Assembly: GCA_007674295.1 (NCBI GenBank)
Contig: CM017448.1
Span: 186,001-250,000 of the forward strand
DNA length: 64,000 nt
From: Antonospora locustae
Taxonomy: Eukaryota; Microsporidia
Direction: 5' to 3'
A model generated the notes under the pieces. It searched no databases, was not told the DNA's origin, and was given only the letters and a program-made list of their open reading frames with translations. Positions 8,400 to 17,465 of the stretch are shown here, in pieces (the stretch's first letter is position 1; each line of letters starts with the position of its first letter). The position numbers and the translations under genes are program-made.

Positions 8400-9680
8400 A
8401 TGCACTATGCAATGTATGAATACGTGAAGTACATATACCCAGAGATTCTGAAGATAATATCAGAGCTTATTATTGTGTTTCTGCTGATTCGATATAGATA
8501 CAAACACCGCATATCAGAGCTAAAGCTTTCTAAAGAGCAGATTGAAAAGATTATTGACGACTTCGTTCCAGACGACTTCGTTCCAAATGAATCTCAAGAT
8601 CATAACGTAAAAAAAGTCGAGTGCCTCTACGAGCTAGCTGACTTCGATGTATTTGATCTGAAACATGAGAACAAAGATGCAATAAAGGACACCATAATGA
8701 AGTATGGCATAGGAACTTGCGGGCCAAGGGGTTTCTATGGCACACTTGACCTGCATTTGTCTCTAGAAAAGCAAATATGTGATATTTTTGACACAGAATC
8801 TTCTGTTCTGTATCCTAACGGATTCACATGTGTCAACTCAGTGATTTCGTGCTTCTGCAAACAATACGACATTGTCTTCTACCACAAAGACTCTAACGAA
8901 GCTATCATTAGGGGAATAAGTATTTCAAAAGCCTGTACCGTTAGTTTTGGAGATCTCATGGACCTTAGGCAAAAGATACTGCGCTACAGAAACCCAAAAA
9001 AGCGTAACTTTGTGGTCACAGAGGCTCTCTTTAAAAACACAGGGGCAATAACTGATCTTTGCCAATTGATCAGGTTGAAGAAAGAGTTTAAGCTCTGGGT
9101 CATACTTGACGAAACATATTCGTTTCCAATTATGGGAAGCAGGGGTGTATCCACGTACTTTTGTATTGATTCCAAGGAGATAGATATCATAATAGGGTCT
9201 TTTTCACATTACCTGTGTTCAAGCGGGGCTTTTTCAACAGGCATCGGCCATATTATGGAATACCAGAGATTGAGTGCACAAGCATACTGCTTTTCTGCTT
9301 CGCTTCCTGGTGTTTTGACAATGAATGCAATGCAAAACCTGCATAGAAGACTGGACACTACAAAGGCTCGTAAAGTGGCAAACATGTTTCGAAGAAAGTT
9401 CACACATGCAAAACTTGTTATTATGTCGTCTGTTGACTCTCCGGTGATAATTATCACAAAAAAAAGCATATACGACGAGTATGTACAGAACCTGGATATA
9501 TGTATGAGTTATTCTGAGCTAGAGGCTTTTAGAAACAGTCTCATTCGGGTCTCTGTGCGAGCTGCACTGGTAGAAAATCCGATCCCAGCCATTCGCATAT
9601 GCTTGAAGGCTAGATATAGCAAGAAGGAGATAGACGATATACTCCTGCGCGTGAAAAGTGCTGCAGATACACTATTGTGA
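8400..9680 (+). CDS. LCB1: Serine palmitoyltransferase, LCB1-type subunit
   Basis: 426 aa. An N-terminal membrane anchor (about 15-33) precedes an alpha-oxoamine-synthase fold. The GIGTCGPRGFYGT-x-DLH-x-LE block is the LCB1/LCB2 signature. In the active-site segment (about 262-275, DIIIGSFSHYL) the pyridoxal-phosphate lysine is absent, as expected for LCB1, whose partner LCB2 supplies it. The complex condenses serine with palmitoyl-CoA at the ER, the first step of sphingolipid synthesis. Conserved DETYSFP and CFSASLPG blocks are present. No CCC is seen near the ATG at 8400. An in-frame 15-bp tandem duplication sits in the linker after the anchor. Confidence 0.92.
   Translation: MHYAMYEYVKYIYPEILKIISELIIVFLLIRYRYKHRISELKLSKEQIEKIIDDFVPDDFVPNESQDHNVKKVECLYELADFDVFDLKHENKDAIKDTIMKYGIGTCGPRGFYGTLDLHLSLEKQICDIFDTESSVLYPNGFTCVNSVISCFCKQYDIVFYHKDSNEAIIRGISISKACTVSFGDLMDLRQKILRYRNPKKRNFVVTEALFKNTGAITDLCQLIRLKKEFKLWVILDETYSFPIMGSRGVSTYFCIDSKEIDIIIGSFSHYLCSSGAFSTGIGHIMEYQRLSAQAYCFSASLPGVLTMNAMQNLHRRLDTTKARKVANMFRRKFTHAKLVIMSSVDSPVIIITKKSIYDEYVQNLDICMSYSELEAFRNSLIRVSVRAALVENPIPAIRICLKARYSKKEIDDILLRVKSAADTLL
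8556..8585 (+). repeat. Perfect tandem duplication of a 15-bp unit inside LCB1
   Basis: GACGACTTCGTTCCA occurs twice in immediate succession, encoding DDFVP-DDFVP in the linker between the membrane anchor and the catalytic fold. The identical copies suggest a recent in-frame slippage event. Confidence 0.95.
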
Positions 9681-9728
9681 AAACATACATTTAATTTGCA
9701 AAATAAAAAATTTGGAGTACTTAAGGGC

Positions 9729-12191
9729 ATGGATCTTGTTTCAAAGGTAGAAGAACTGGATCAAAGAGTAGCAAACAATGTGTCGGATATAAAACTCGAA
9801 GACATCAAGCTTGTAAAGAACACACTTGCGATGGATCCCAAAGAGCAAATCATATCACAGCTTCAGGGAGTGGTTCTGGACATCATTATTTTTCTAGAGG
9901 ATAACCACATCTCGATTGTGGACGATGAGATGATAGGTTCGCTCTTCAAGCTCTTGCTGAAGGAAGACGAGTACACGTTTGGAGGCATTCTTAGACTGTT
10001 TGCAGGTCTGAAGAGCCAGAGCCTAAATGAACTGGTGAAGGCACACTTGGAAGGTTCTGACAAGGCGGACAAAGTGTCTGTAAACCTTGCCATTCTCAAC
10101 AAAAGACAATTGGCATGGAAGAGCAAGGAGCTGATGATTCTAAACAACATGAAAAATGAGGCAGTTACTGCCAATGTCCTAAAGGCGTACAAGGATCAAA
10201 TTGTGAGGCCGTGCATGGAGATTCTGTATTCCAAGCTAGATAAAAAGGAGCCAATGAAAATTTTCTATAAAATATTTGCTGAAGTTAACGAGGTGTTGAA
10301 ACATAAGAACGTAGATCTTATGTCGAGCAATCCAGAACATGATGAGGACTATGTTCGTTTCATATGTTCTTTGATAGTTGACGAGGAGACATGCACAGTT
10401 GCATACGAAAGACTATATTTGAGCGGGTTTTTTTCGTCTCTCTTTAATGCAATGCAGTCTCTGGCCAAGCTGCACAAAATCGAGGAAAAGGCAATACTTC
10501 CTGAAGATGTTGTTTACATCGAGGCGTTGTTAAGTGTGATATGCAAACTTGTGGACAGAAAATATGCAACCACATTAGAGGAAATAAGAAGTAAGTTCTA
10601 TGGGTTTGTTGATGCTTTTCTTGAGGTTCTAGCCACAAAGCTTCCGCTAAATCTTAAGAGACTGATATATGAGGTTCTGGGCCATCTTTGTGGCACAAGC
10701 GACATAAACCGTAAGATACAGGACTTTTTGAACACAGGATACATAAAAAGAAACTCATATGTAGACTTTGAATATGAAAGATTGTGCGCAAACTTTGACT
10801 GCACGGCACAACTCCTGTTTCTCTGCCTGAATCTTTCATATGTTCCTGAGCTACTTGACTTTGCTATTTATTCTCTCTCAAGCGAAAGTCCAACTGTATC
10901 GATATATGCATTGAGAATATTTAAGGCTTTGAGGTTCAAGGAGATAGGCGGGTGCTCTCATAAGTATCTGCGAGAAGCATGTTATAAAGACAAGCGCGTT
11001 GCTCAAGAGATCATTGATTACTGCATTGAGATGCAGCATGTGATTCCAAGCGTAGAGTTGACAAAGGCTATCATGGCTGTAGACTCGCGCAACTTTTTCG
11101 ATTATGTTGCACTGTTTAAAGACTTCTCCATATACTTGAATCCAGACTTTCTGGGAAGACTGCTTGATGACAAGAAGGGCGGCATTGGGTACCTGAAATG
11201 CTGTAACGAGGAGATTGCAAGGTTTGTTGTGGCAAACAAAAAATGGTTTAACAGCTTCGCCATGAGGGAGGAGGATCCGGAAATACAGAGGCTCTTGTTG
11301 GAAATGTACTCAAACATCGCATGCATTTCTAGAACTGCGGATTTTTCTTTTGACAACAATTCAGCAATAATATTGCCACGTATGTATTGTGCCCCTCTTT
11401 TTAGAATTTTTTCACAATGCCTTCTCCACTGTTACTACAATGGAATGGACTTCAAGAGGTATTTGATACCAGATGTAAGAATAGGCGACGAAGATCTTGA
11501 GGATTACTGCACATATGTAAAATGCAAGATTGTTGTAGGTGCAGATGTTAATATGAACTTTGTGATACAGAACTACGGAGGGCCCTATGTGGACGACCTT
11601 GTTGGATTTTACAGGGCATGTGGCGGAAAGACGCATTTTGAGCCTTTGAGCCTGAAAAACAGAATTCTTGAGGGAAAAAAGGACAACAGCATTTTTGTAA
11701 GAAACTATGAGTCTTCCTCAAGGTTCGAGAAATTCATAATGTTCAACATAATCAATACAGAAGAGCTTATACAAAGCTATGCAACGCAAAGAGCCTTTGA
11801 GAGAATCTTGAAGACAGAATTCAATAGATTCAGAATCGAAGGACTTGGGACAAAAGAAAATCTCTTGCTGGCAAGAAACTGTATGATTCTTTTGCTTCTT
11901 CTTGAGAGCATAGACTCCATAGTCCGAATTATAGATGACATCTCTGTGCTTCCAGATTCTCTTAATGACTTAGCTGTTGCTGTCTCGGTAAAAAATCTGT
12001 GCAACGGAGGAACTGCTTATGTACATTCTGCAGCAAAAAAATGCAATATAGAAATGCAGGCAAGACTGTTATTGATGCTTTTCATTAGAAACCTCTGGTC
12101 AAATGAGATGTATGCATGGGCAGAGTCTCTTAAGAAAAGTGCCCGCAACAACAATAACCTTGTGTATCTTTTTGAATCATTGCACCATTGA
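9729..12191 (+). CDS. Large all-helical repeat protein, possibly a Nup188/Nup192-type scaffold nucleoporin
   Basis: 820 aa from the ATG at 9729, which follows AAGGGC (a GGG-type upstream motif); the frame start at 9696 is TTG. The protein is soluble and leucine-rich, a helical solenoid throughout with no catalytic motif. The stretch near 310-330 (LNLKRLIYEVLGHLCG, then a linker and an aromatic segment) recalls the inner-ring nucleoporin solenoids Nup188/Nup192/Nup205. That is only a suggestion. HEAT-repeat karyopherins or coatomer-like proteins are alternatives. It follows LCB1 by 48 nt on the same strand. Confidence 0.45.
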   Translation: MDLVSKVEELDQRVANNVSDIKLEDIKLVKNTLAMDPKEQIISQLQGVVLDIIIFLEDNHISIVDDEMIGSLFKLLLKEDEYTFGGILRLFAGLKSQSLNELVKAHLEGSDKADKVSVNLAILNKRQLAWKSKELMILNNMKNEAVTANVLKAYKDQIVRPCMEILYSKLDKKEPMKIFYKIFAEVNEVLKHKNVDLMSSNPEHDEDYVRFICSLIVDEETCTVAYERLYLSGFFSSLFNAMQSLAKLHKIEEKAILPEDVVYIEALLSVICKLVDRKYATTLEEIRSKFYGFVDAFLEVLATKLPLNLKRLIYEVLGHLCGTSDINRKIQDFLNTGYIKRNSYVDFEYERLCANFDCTAQLLFLCLNLSYVPELLDFAIYSLSSESPTVSIYALRIFKALRFKEIGGCSHKYLREACYKDKRVAQEIIDYCIEMQHVIPSVELTKAIMAVDSRNFFDYVALFKDFSIYLNPDFLGRLLDDKKGGIGYLKCCNEEIARFVVANKKWFNSFAMREEDPEIQRLLLEMYSNIACISRTADFSFDNNSAIILPRMYCAPLFRIFSQCLLHCYYNGMDFKRYLIPDVRIGDEDLEDYCTYVKCKIVVGADVNMNFVIQNYGGPYVDDLVGFYRACGGKTHFEPLSLKNRILEGKKDNSIFVRNYESSSRFEKFIMFNIINTEELIQSYATQRAFERILKTEFNRFRIEGLGTKENLLLARNCMILLLLLESIDSIVRIIDDISVLPDSLNDLAVAVSVKNLCNGGTAYVHSAAKKCNIEMQARLLLMLFIRNLWSNEMYAWAESLKKSARNNNNLVYLFESLHH

Positions 12192-12430
12192 ACATCTGAG
12201 TCACACTCGCTGTGAAGATGCTTTTCAATGTCTACATATTTAGCATTGCCGACTCTTTCATTTAGTTGTTACCACAATAAAGACAACTTCTAAATTTTCT
12301 GCAGGCGCCCCATCACAGCATGTAACCAGGGGTATTGTGAAACTTGTTGCTTCTCCATCTGTTGTTTGTTATTGTAAAAGAACGTTTTTTCTGACAAATA
12401 CTCAAAAATAAAAAATCATAGGAGGGCATT

Positions 12431-12730
12431 ATGATGAGAAAAAAATTGAGAAGGATGCGTGTAAAGTATCCTGTGACGCCACTAGTGGGTATTGAGCCAA
12501 TTCCACGTCCAGGTAAAAAGCATGACTGGAACAATCATGGCTCGCCCATGGCCAAGGCAATTGCGTCTGAGATATGCGGACTTGCACCCTACGAAAAGAA
12601 GGCGTTGGAGCTCATAAAAAGCGACCAGGAGAGGAAGTGCAGGAGGTTTCTAAAAAAAAGATTGGGAAATCTCACGCGCACAAAGAGAAAACAGGAAGCA
12701 CTCACTGCAATTGCAAGGGAACAACAGTAA
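12431..12730 (+). CDS. RPL36: 60S ribosomal protein eL36
   Basis: 99 aa. The diagnostic eL36 block is present around residues 44-62 (ASEICGLAPYEKKALELIK), followed by KKRLGNLTRTKRKQEAL. The N-terminus is basic as usual. The ATG is preceded by AGGAGGGCATT, a GGG-type motif, and the N-terminus aligns without needing an intron. An AATAAA signal lies at 12765-12770, 35 nt after the stop. The protein is part of the large-subunit surface of the cytosolic ribosome. Confidence 0.93.
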   Translation: MMRKKLRRMRVKYPVTPLVGIEPIPRPGKKHDWNNHGSPMAKAIASEICGLAPYEKKALELIKSDQERKCRRFLKKRLGNLTRTKRKQEALTAIAREQQ

Positions 12731-12834
12731 AGCAATCTTCACTTATTCTGAATGTGCTTCCATAAATAAAGCTTTCTAGCAAGCACTTCTAAGTATGGTT
12801 GCCAAAGGTTGCTGCGGATGCTGCAAAACGGCAT

Positions 12835-12906
12835 TTCCTCGACCGGGAATCGAACCCGGGCCAACTGGGTGAAAACCAATTATCCTAACCACTGGACCAT
12901 CGAGGA
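12835..12906 (-). tRNA. tRNA-Glu (anticodon UUC)
   Basis: A 72-nt cloverleaf. The acceptor stem is 7 bp (TCCTCGA pairing with TCGAGGA), and the D arm contains AGTGGTTAGGAT. The anticodon stem ATTGG/CCAGT (one G-T pair) carries the loop TTTTCAC with anticodon TTC. The T arm CCGGG-TTCGATT-CCCGG is perfect. There is no intron and no encoded CCA. It lies between eL36 and TERT. Confidence 0.97.
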
Positions 12907-13013
12907 TGGTGAAATGGCAATCATCGCCCATAACTGCAAGCATATGTCTTAATATGCTATGACCACATGAATGCTGGGCAGCAATACACCCTCAGAAAGT
13001 TTCTAGGCTGACT

Positions 13014-15512
13014 ATGAACGACATAACTACAGAACTTGGGTTTTATAGAATAGACACCATCCTGTGCAACTACAATTTAAAGGTTGAGATCGACGAGGTG
13101 GAGAATATATATGTGAAGCATCCGTCTCTTCCAAAGCTACAATCATTTGAGAGCACCATGTCAGTATCGCAGATAATAAATAAGTCGATACTTATACTGC
13201 TCGCAGAAGGTAAATACAACGTTTTGTCGACAGGGTATACAAAAGTGGGGAGATACTTTACTGACCTCCAGCTGAGATGTGCGTTTCCCAACACAACAAC
13301 CAACTTTTTCAAACACTGGCATTGGTCTGTACTGCTGAAGTCTCTTGGAGATGAACTTTCTGTATTTCTTTTGACAAGATGCTCCATAATAGAGAAGATT
13401 AACAATAAAAATGTCTTGCTGGCAGGAGACATTAGAAAGATAAAAGGAGAGTCAAACAGAAACATGGTAGTTAACAGACATGCAATTTTTCACAAGATGG
13501 CTGGTCTGCAAAGGCTGGAGTATGAGCATGTTATTCGCATATTTGAACACAATTGCACATACGTAGAAGAAAAAAACACCGGCTGTACTTGCACCAACGA
13601 GTGTACGCAGTGCCTTTATAAACAGTATGAAACTGCCTCTGCATGCACAGCAAACAAACTAATATACAAGGGTGGTTTTAGTACTGTTTCCTGTCTATTT
13701 CCAAGGAGATGCTGCGTAAGGTACGAGAACATTCAGAGATTTGTGGATGCATACAAAAAGCTCAGAATAACACCTATATTCAAATGTAAATTTCAAAAGG
13801 AGAACACGTTAGGAGAAAACACAGATATTCTTGAGCACCAGGTCAACCCGAAAAAACTTGTAGAATTTTTGTTCTGCATCTCTAAAAGAATACTTTCGGG
13901 ATGTATTTCCTTCTACAACTTCAGAATTCTAAAGTCAAAGCTTACACTTTTTATTGCCAGAAACAAATTTGAAAGTCTAACATTTCATGAGATAAGAAAA
14001 TACTTCAGGTTGAACGATACAAAGCTTTTCAGGTCCCGCAGATGTACAGGCCCTGAGTTTTGTAAAAGAGCAAATGTTTTTGTTGAATTTATGGTGTTTC
14101 TGTTTGAAAGAATCTACATTCCGATTATGTCTAAATACTTCCATGCAACAGAAACAAGCTTTTCCAAGCTCAAGGTAGTCTACTTCACAAGAAAAATCTG
14201 GAACACTTTGTCTGAAAGCTCCATAAGAGAGTTTCTGGCCAACTACGAAGCTGCCGAAGCCGATGGTTCTTTCAACAAAATAAGAGCTATTCCAAAAAAG
14301 AAAGGCTTCAGAATAGTTGTAAACGTGTGCAGAAGACGTGGCCTCCGATCTGTACATGCCATTCTGCTCGAGGAACTTAAAGGGTGTCTTGGAAATTCTG
14401 TGCTCAAGTACAGAGAGGCAAACCAGCGCATACAGGAGTACAGAACAAAGTGTTCGCAGCCACTTCTACTCAAATTTGACTTGGAGAAGTGTTTTGACAA
14501 CATTCCACATGACAAATTGAGAAATGTTCTCACATCCATATTCAAGAAGAAAGAATATTACATAAAAAAGTTCTACATTCTTGAGAAGATTTCGGGAACT
14601 CTGAGACTGAGACAAGCTAGAAGGTGTGCAAATAGAAGTGTTTCAATGGCAGAGATTGTTAGAACAGAGAAAGTACAAAAAAACCAGATCATATGTGACA
14701 GCATATTTGACGAAGAAAGAAATAGTGCACAAACTCTAGCAGAGATAGAGGATACGCTGTTTAAAAACATAATAAAGCATAGAGGCCGGTTCTATAAGCA
14801 GACAAAGGGAATTCCACAGGGCTCCATGTTGTCACCCATTGTATGCAGTCTGTACTTTGCATACATTGACATGCAGCTTTTAGATGATATTGTCAAGGAC
14901 GGTATTGTGATGCGCTACATCGATGACTTCATAGTGATAACACCAACTTTACGTGAAATATATGCATATCTTGAAGCTATAAAAGGTCTCCGTCACTTTG
15001 GAATGGCGCTCAATAACGATAAAATTGAGTCTACATTTGTGCTTGAAGAGCCATCTAGCTGTAGAAACGCAAGGCTGCGCCCTGTCACTAACTACGTGAC
15101 GTGGTGTGGCATGAGGATTTTCTCCGCTGGCATTGGTGTGAAGTGTGCCTTTAATACGAGGTTTCTTCAGCACTCATTTGCATTTGGAAGTTCCACAGGA
15201 GGTCTTGCAGTCTTTCACAAGCTTCAGAGACTGCTTCAGCGCAGAATGAGCATCGTGTTTGTAAATCCTAGCAACGTGAGGACATTTGAGAACATATACG
15301 ATACGTTTTTCATCATTGGAACGCGGCTAATGTTGCTTCTTGGGCGAATAGATTTTGTTAATGTGAATTTTGTTCGCAAAATATGCAAAACCTTTGTGCA
15401 GTATACACACAGAGACCTAAGGCGCAAAAGCGTCTTTATTTCCAAACAGAAAGTCAGGATAATTGCAAAGAAGGCTTTACAGAGCACAGGATTACATCAC
15501 ATTCTTAAGTAG
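13014..15512 (+). CDS. TERT: Telomerase reverse transcriptase catalytic subunit
   Basis: 832 aa. The RNA-binding domain includes a T-motif-like stretch (FLFCISKRILSGCISFYNF). RT motif 1/2 is IPKKKGFRIVVNVC. Motif A is LLKFDLEKCFDNIPHDKL, with the catalytic Asp near residue 489. Motif B' is KGIPQGSMLSPIVCSLYF, motif C is YIDDF with aspartates at about 637 and 638, and motif E is TWCGM. These features and the long insertion between motifs A and B' define TERT rather than a retrotransposon RT; no endonuclease or RNase H domain follows. It extends chromosome ends using an RNA template not found here. The ATG at 13014 has no close CCC. Confidence 0.95.
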   Translation: MNDITTELGFYRIDTILCNYNLKVEIDEVENIYVKHPSLPKLQSFESTMSVSQIINKSILILLAEGKYNVLSTGYTKVGRYFTDLQLRCAFPNTTTNFFKHWHWSVLLKSLGDELSVFLLTRCSIIEKINNKNVLLAGDIRKIKGESNRNMVVNRHAIFHKMAGLQRLEYEHVIRIFEHNCTYVEEKNTGCTCTNECTQCLYKQYETASACTANKLIYKGGFSTVSCLFPRRCCVRYENIQRFVDAYKKLRITPIFKCKFQKENTLGENTDILEHQVNPKKLVEFLFCISKRILSGCISFYNFRILKSKLTLFIARNKFESLTFHEIRKYFRLNDTKLFRSRRCTGPEFCKRANVFVEFMVFLFERIYIPIMSKYFHATETSFSKLKVVYFTRKIWNTLSESSIREFLANYEAAEADGSFNKIRAIPKKKGFRIVVNVCRRRGLRSVHAILLEELKGCLGNSVLKYREANQRIQEYRTKCSQPLLLKFDLEKCFDNIPHDKLRNVLTSIFKKKEYYIKKFYILEKISGTLRLRQARRCANRSVSMAEIVRTEKVQKNQIICDSIFDEERNSAQTLAEIEDTLFKNIIKHRGRFYKQTKGIPQGSMLSPIVCSLYFAYIDMQLLDDIVKDGIVMRYIDDFIVITPTLREIYAYLEAIKGLRHFGMALNNDKIESTFVLEEPSSCRNARLRPVTNYVTWCGMRIFSAGIGVKCAFNTRFLQHSFAFGSSTGGLAVFHKLQRLLQRRMSIVFVNPSNVRTFENIYDTFFIIGTRLMLLLGRIDFVNVNFVRKICKTFVQYTHRDLRRKSVFISKQKVRIIAKKALQSTGLHHILK

Positions 15513-15558
15513 ATGCGCTGAGTTTTAGATGAAAGGCATACGAGTTCGCAGTGGCATT

Positions 15559-16290
15559 CTATTCGCCATCTACAGTATACTCCTGGTATTTTTCAACAAG
15601 CGATGCAAGCTTTTCTCCATCGATTTCTTGCATCATGAAGTTGGTCTCCTCGCTCATATACCCAAGTTCAATACTAAACTCCTTGTCTCTGAGAGGATCG
15701 TAGCTCTTATACATGATTCTGACAGCGTGGTCTGCCATTTCATTTACGCACATATCATCGCAGTCTATCTTCTCCAGCTCTGTCTTGGCTCTCATTGCCC
15801 CTTTACCTATCGCATATGCCTTGAAAAACATCGTCCTGGATGTGCAATCTGTTGCAAGGAGTCTATACTTACCATTATGATACAGCGCACACAGAAGGTG
15901 GCATCCAAGTGGCCGATATGAAAAATATGTCGTAAACATAGACACGTTCTTGCTTACGATGGCCTTCAAGTAGTTTGGGTTTATTTTCTCCTGAAAGCTT
16001 TGCAGCATGTCAAGGACATCGTACTTCACATACTCGGCTATTATAATTCCATCAGACAGCAGGCCTGTATATGCCATGTACACACCATTGACCAGCTTCT
16101 TTATTCGCTTATTTTCCGTATCTGATAGGAGCCTTGATTCTCTGGGCTTCTCAACTGCAATGACCAATCCTTTTCTGCCTTTAAGTGCAATAACCGTGCT
16201 TCCTGCTTCTGCACACTTAGTTGCATAATCGAGCTGAATAATATTGCCTGTAGACGTGTATATTGGACCAAAGTCCAGAATGTTTGACAT
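15559..16290 (-). CDS. PRE10: 20S proteasome subunit alpha7 (PSMA3/Pre10 type)
   Basis: 243 aa; the start ATG directly follows CCCC. An N-terminal alpha signature (FGPIYTSTGNIIQLDYATKCAE) is present but divergent. The YFSYRPLGCHLL and AIGKGAMRAKTELEKI blocks are specific to alpha7. The subunit sits in the outer ring of the 20S core. One of four alpha subunits in this window (alpha2, alpha3, alpha5, alpha7), all unlinked. It converges on TERT with 46 nt between stop codons. Confidence 0.9.
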   Translation of the reverse strand: MSNILDFGPIYTSTGNIIQLDYATKCAEAGSTVIALKGRKGLVIAVEKPRESRLLSDTENKRIKKLVNGVYMAYTGLLSDGIIIAEYVKYDVLDMLQSFQEKINPNYLKAIVSKNVSMFTTYFSYRPLGCHLLCALYHNGKYRLLATDCTSRTMFFKAYAIGKGAMRAKTELEKIDCDDMCVNEMADHAVRIMYKSYDPLRDKEFSIELGYMSEETNFMMQEIDGEKLASLVEKYQEYTVDGE

Positions 16291-16773
16291 GGGGTGCTAT
16301 TTTTTGTGAACAAGAGCCATAAGGGCGATCAGCACACGTTGCTATCATGCTCTAATCGTATTTAAAAATCTTGTATAGTGCATGACATCGCCTTGCCTCA
16401 TGTCATGTGATGTTCGCAGTTGAAACCAAGCTTGACCGCTTGCTGATATCTCAAAACTCAAGTTTTCAAAGACTAGTTTCAATGTACGATAACACAAACT
16501 CAGGTCTACTGTTCTTTTAGAGGTATGTGTGGCGACATGCAATTTTTATCACAGCCAAGTACCGTGTTGCGGCAGGAATATAACTTGATATTATCGAAAG
16601 CATCTACACATATTCTTTTTAATCTGTGCATATTATGCTTTCCAAGCAGTTTAGGTTACCCGTTTATATGGAAAAAACATTTTTGTTGCGGCAGTATCTT
16701 TCGTCTGTCCAAACGAAAGAAATTCTAATGCTAGTTATATGTATTGTTGTATTCTGTTTCTTACAAAGCCCCT
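16291..16773. other. Divergent intergenic region, 483 nt, with a hairpin
   Basis: It lies between the alpha7 and Esf1 starts. It contains a perfect 8-bp inverted repeat (CATGACAT/ATGTCATG, 11-nt loop) at 16381-16407. No protein or recognised RNA gene was found; frames here start with GTG/TTG or are short. Confidence 0.4.
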
Positions 16774-17253
16774 ATGGGAAACAGACTCCCGAAAAACAGC
16801 GTAAGCGATGATACTGTAGCAAGCACCAGAGCATCTGCTAGTGAGGAGGTGTCTTGCAAAGAAAAAGATGTCATATACACGAAAATGACATCAAGGCTTG
16901 CAATAAAAGGTCTGAACTGGTCCCACACAAGTGTCACTGATGTATTTCAAGTATTTTCATCGATGCTCCAAGACCCTTCAGAGATTCTAAGTGTCAAGTT
17001 GTATTGCTGGAATGTGCCAAAACCAAATAAAACATATCTCTTTGGTGTGGCCAACTTTAGATCAGCGGAGTCCGCAAAAACTGCTTTTGAAAAGATTAAT
17101 TCTGTGGAGCTTAGTAAAAAGGGCGGCGTGTTTATACTAGAGGTCATTCCAGATGATATGACTTTTGAGGATCCCGTGGATGTATGCACTAGGTGTGATA
17201 TAGGCCAACTGGAAAATAACGCGCAAGAGAAGGGGTGTGGTAATTCTTTATGA
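16774..17253 (+). CDS. ESF1: Miniature Esf1-like pre-rRNA processing factor
   Basis: 159 aa from an ATG preceded by CCCC-T; the longer frame starts at TTG. Residues about 48-135 carry the Esf1 N-terminal domain pattern. SRLAIKGLNWSHTSVTDVF (RLAv.nlDWd.v...Dl in Esf1) is followed by a VFSSML...ILSVKLY block. After a helix the chain ends in FILEVIPDDMTFEDPVDVC, matching Esf1's RFIPDD..F.d...d. Yeast Esf1 is about 630 aa and adds acidic coils and an NUC153 C-terminus, none of which is encoded here. Its role would be early 18S rRNA processing in the small-subunit processome. The recognised core is quite specific; the size is the surprise. Confidence 0.75.
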   Translation: MGNRLPKNSVSDDTVASTRASASEEVSCKEKDVIYTKMTSRLAIKGLNWSHTSVTDVFQVFSSMLQDPSEILSVKLYCWNVPKPNKTYLFGVANFRSAESAKTAFEKINSVELSKKGGVFILEVIPDDMTFEDPVDVCTRCDIGQLENNAQEKGCGNSL

Positions 17254-17312
17254 AGCTGTAAGCCAGCTTTACTCATAATCTGCTAAGCTTTATAGACACA
17301 TGTTCAGAAAGC

Positions 17313-17465
17313 ATGGACAATGATTGCTACTTGAACAACTACAATGCAGTCTTTCTGTATATCTCTGATTATGAAATACAGTCCGTGATAAGGTCTTTGT
17401 ACTTAAAAAGCCAGCCAATAATCATTGTACTGAACACCGCCAATTACTCTTCCATGAAATCCTGA
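17313..17465 (+). CDS. Possible 50-aa ORF overlapping the MSH5-like 3' end
   Basis: An ATG-started frame of 50 codons with a hydrophobic core (AVFLYISDYEIQSVIRSLYL and an IIIVLN strand). The stop lies 22 nt inside the 3' end of the convergent MSH5-like gene. There is no CCC motif or known family, so it may be noncoding. Confidence 0.22.
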   Translation: MDNDCYLNNYNAVFLYISDYEIQSVIRSLYLKSQPIIIVLNTANYSSMKS

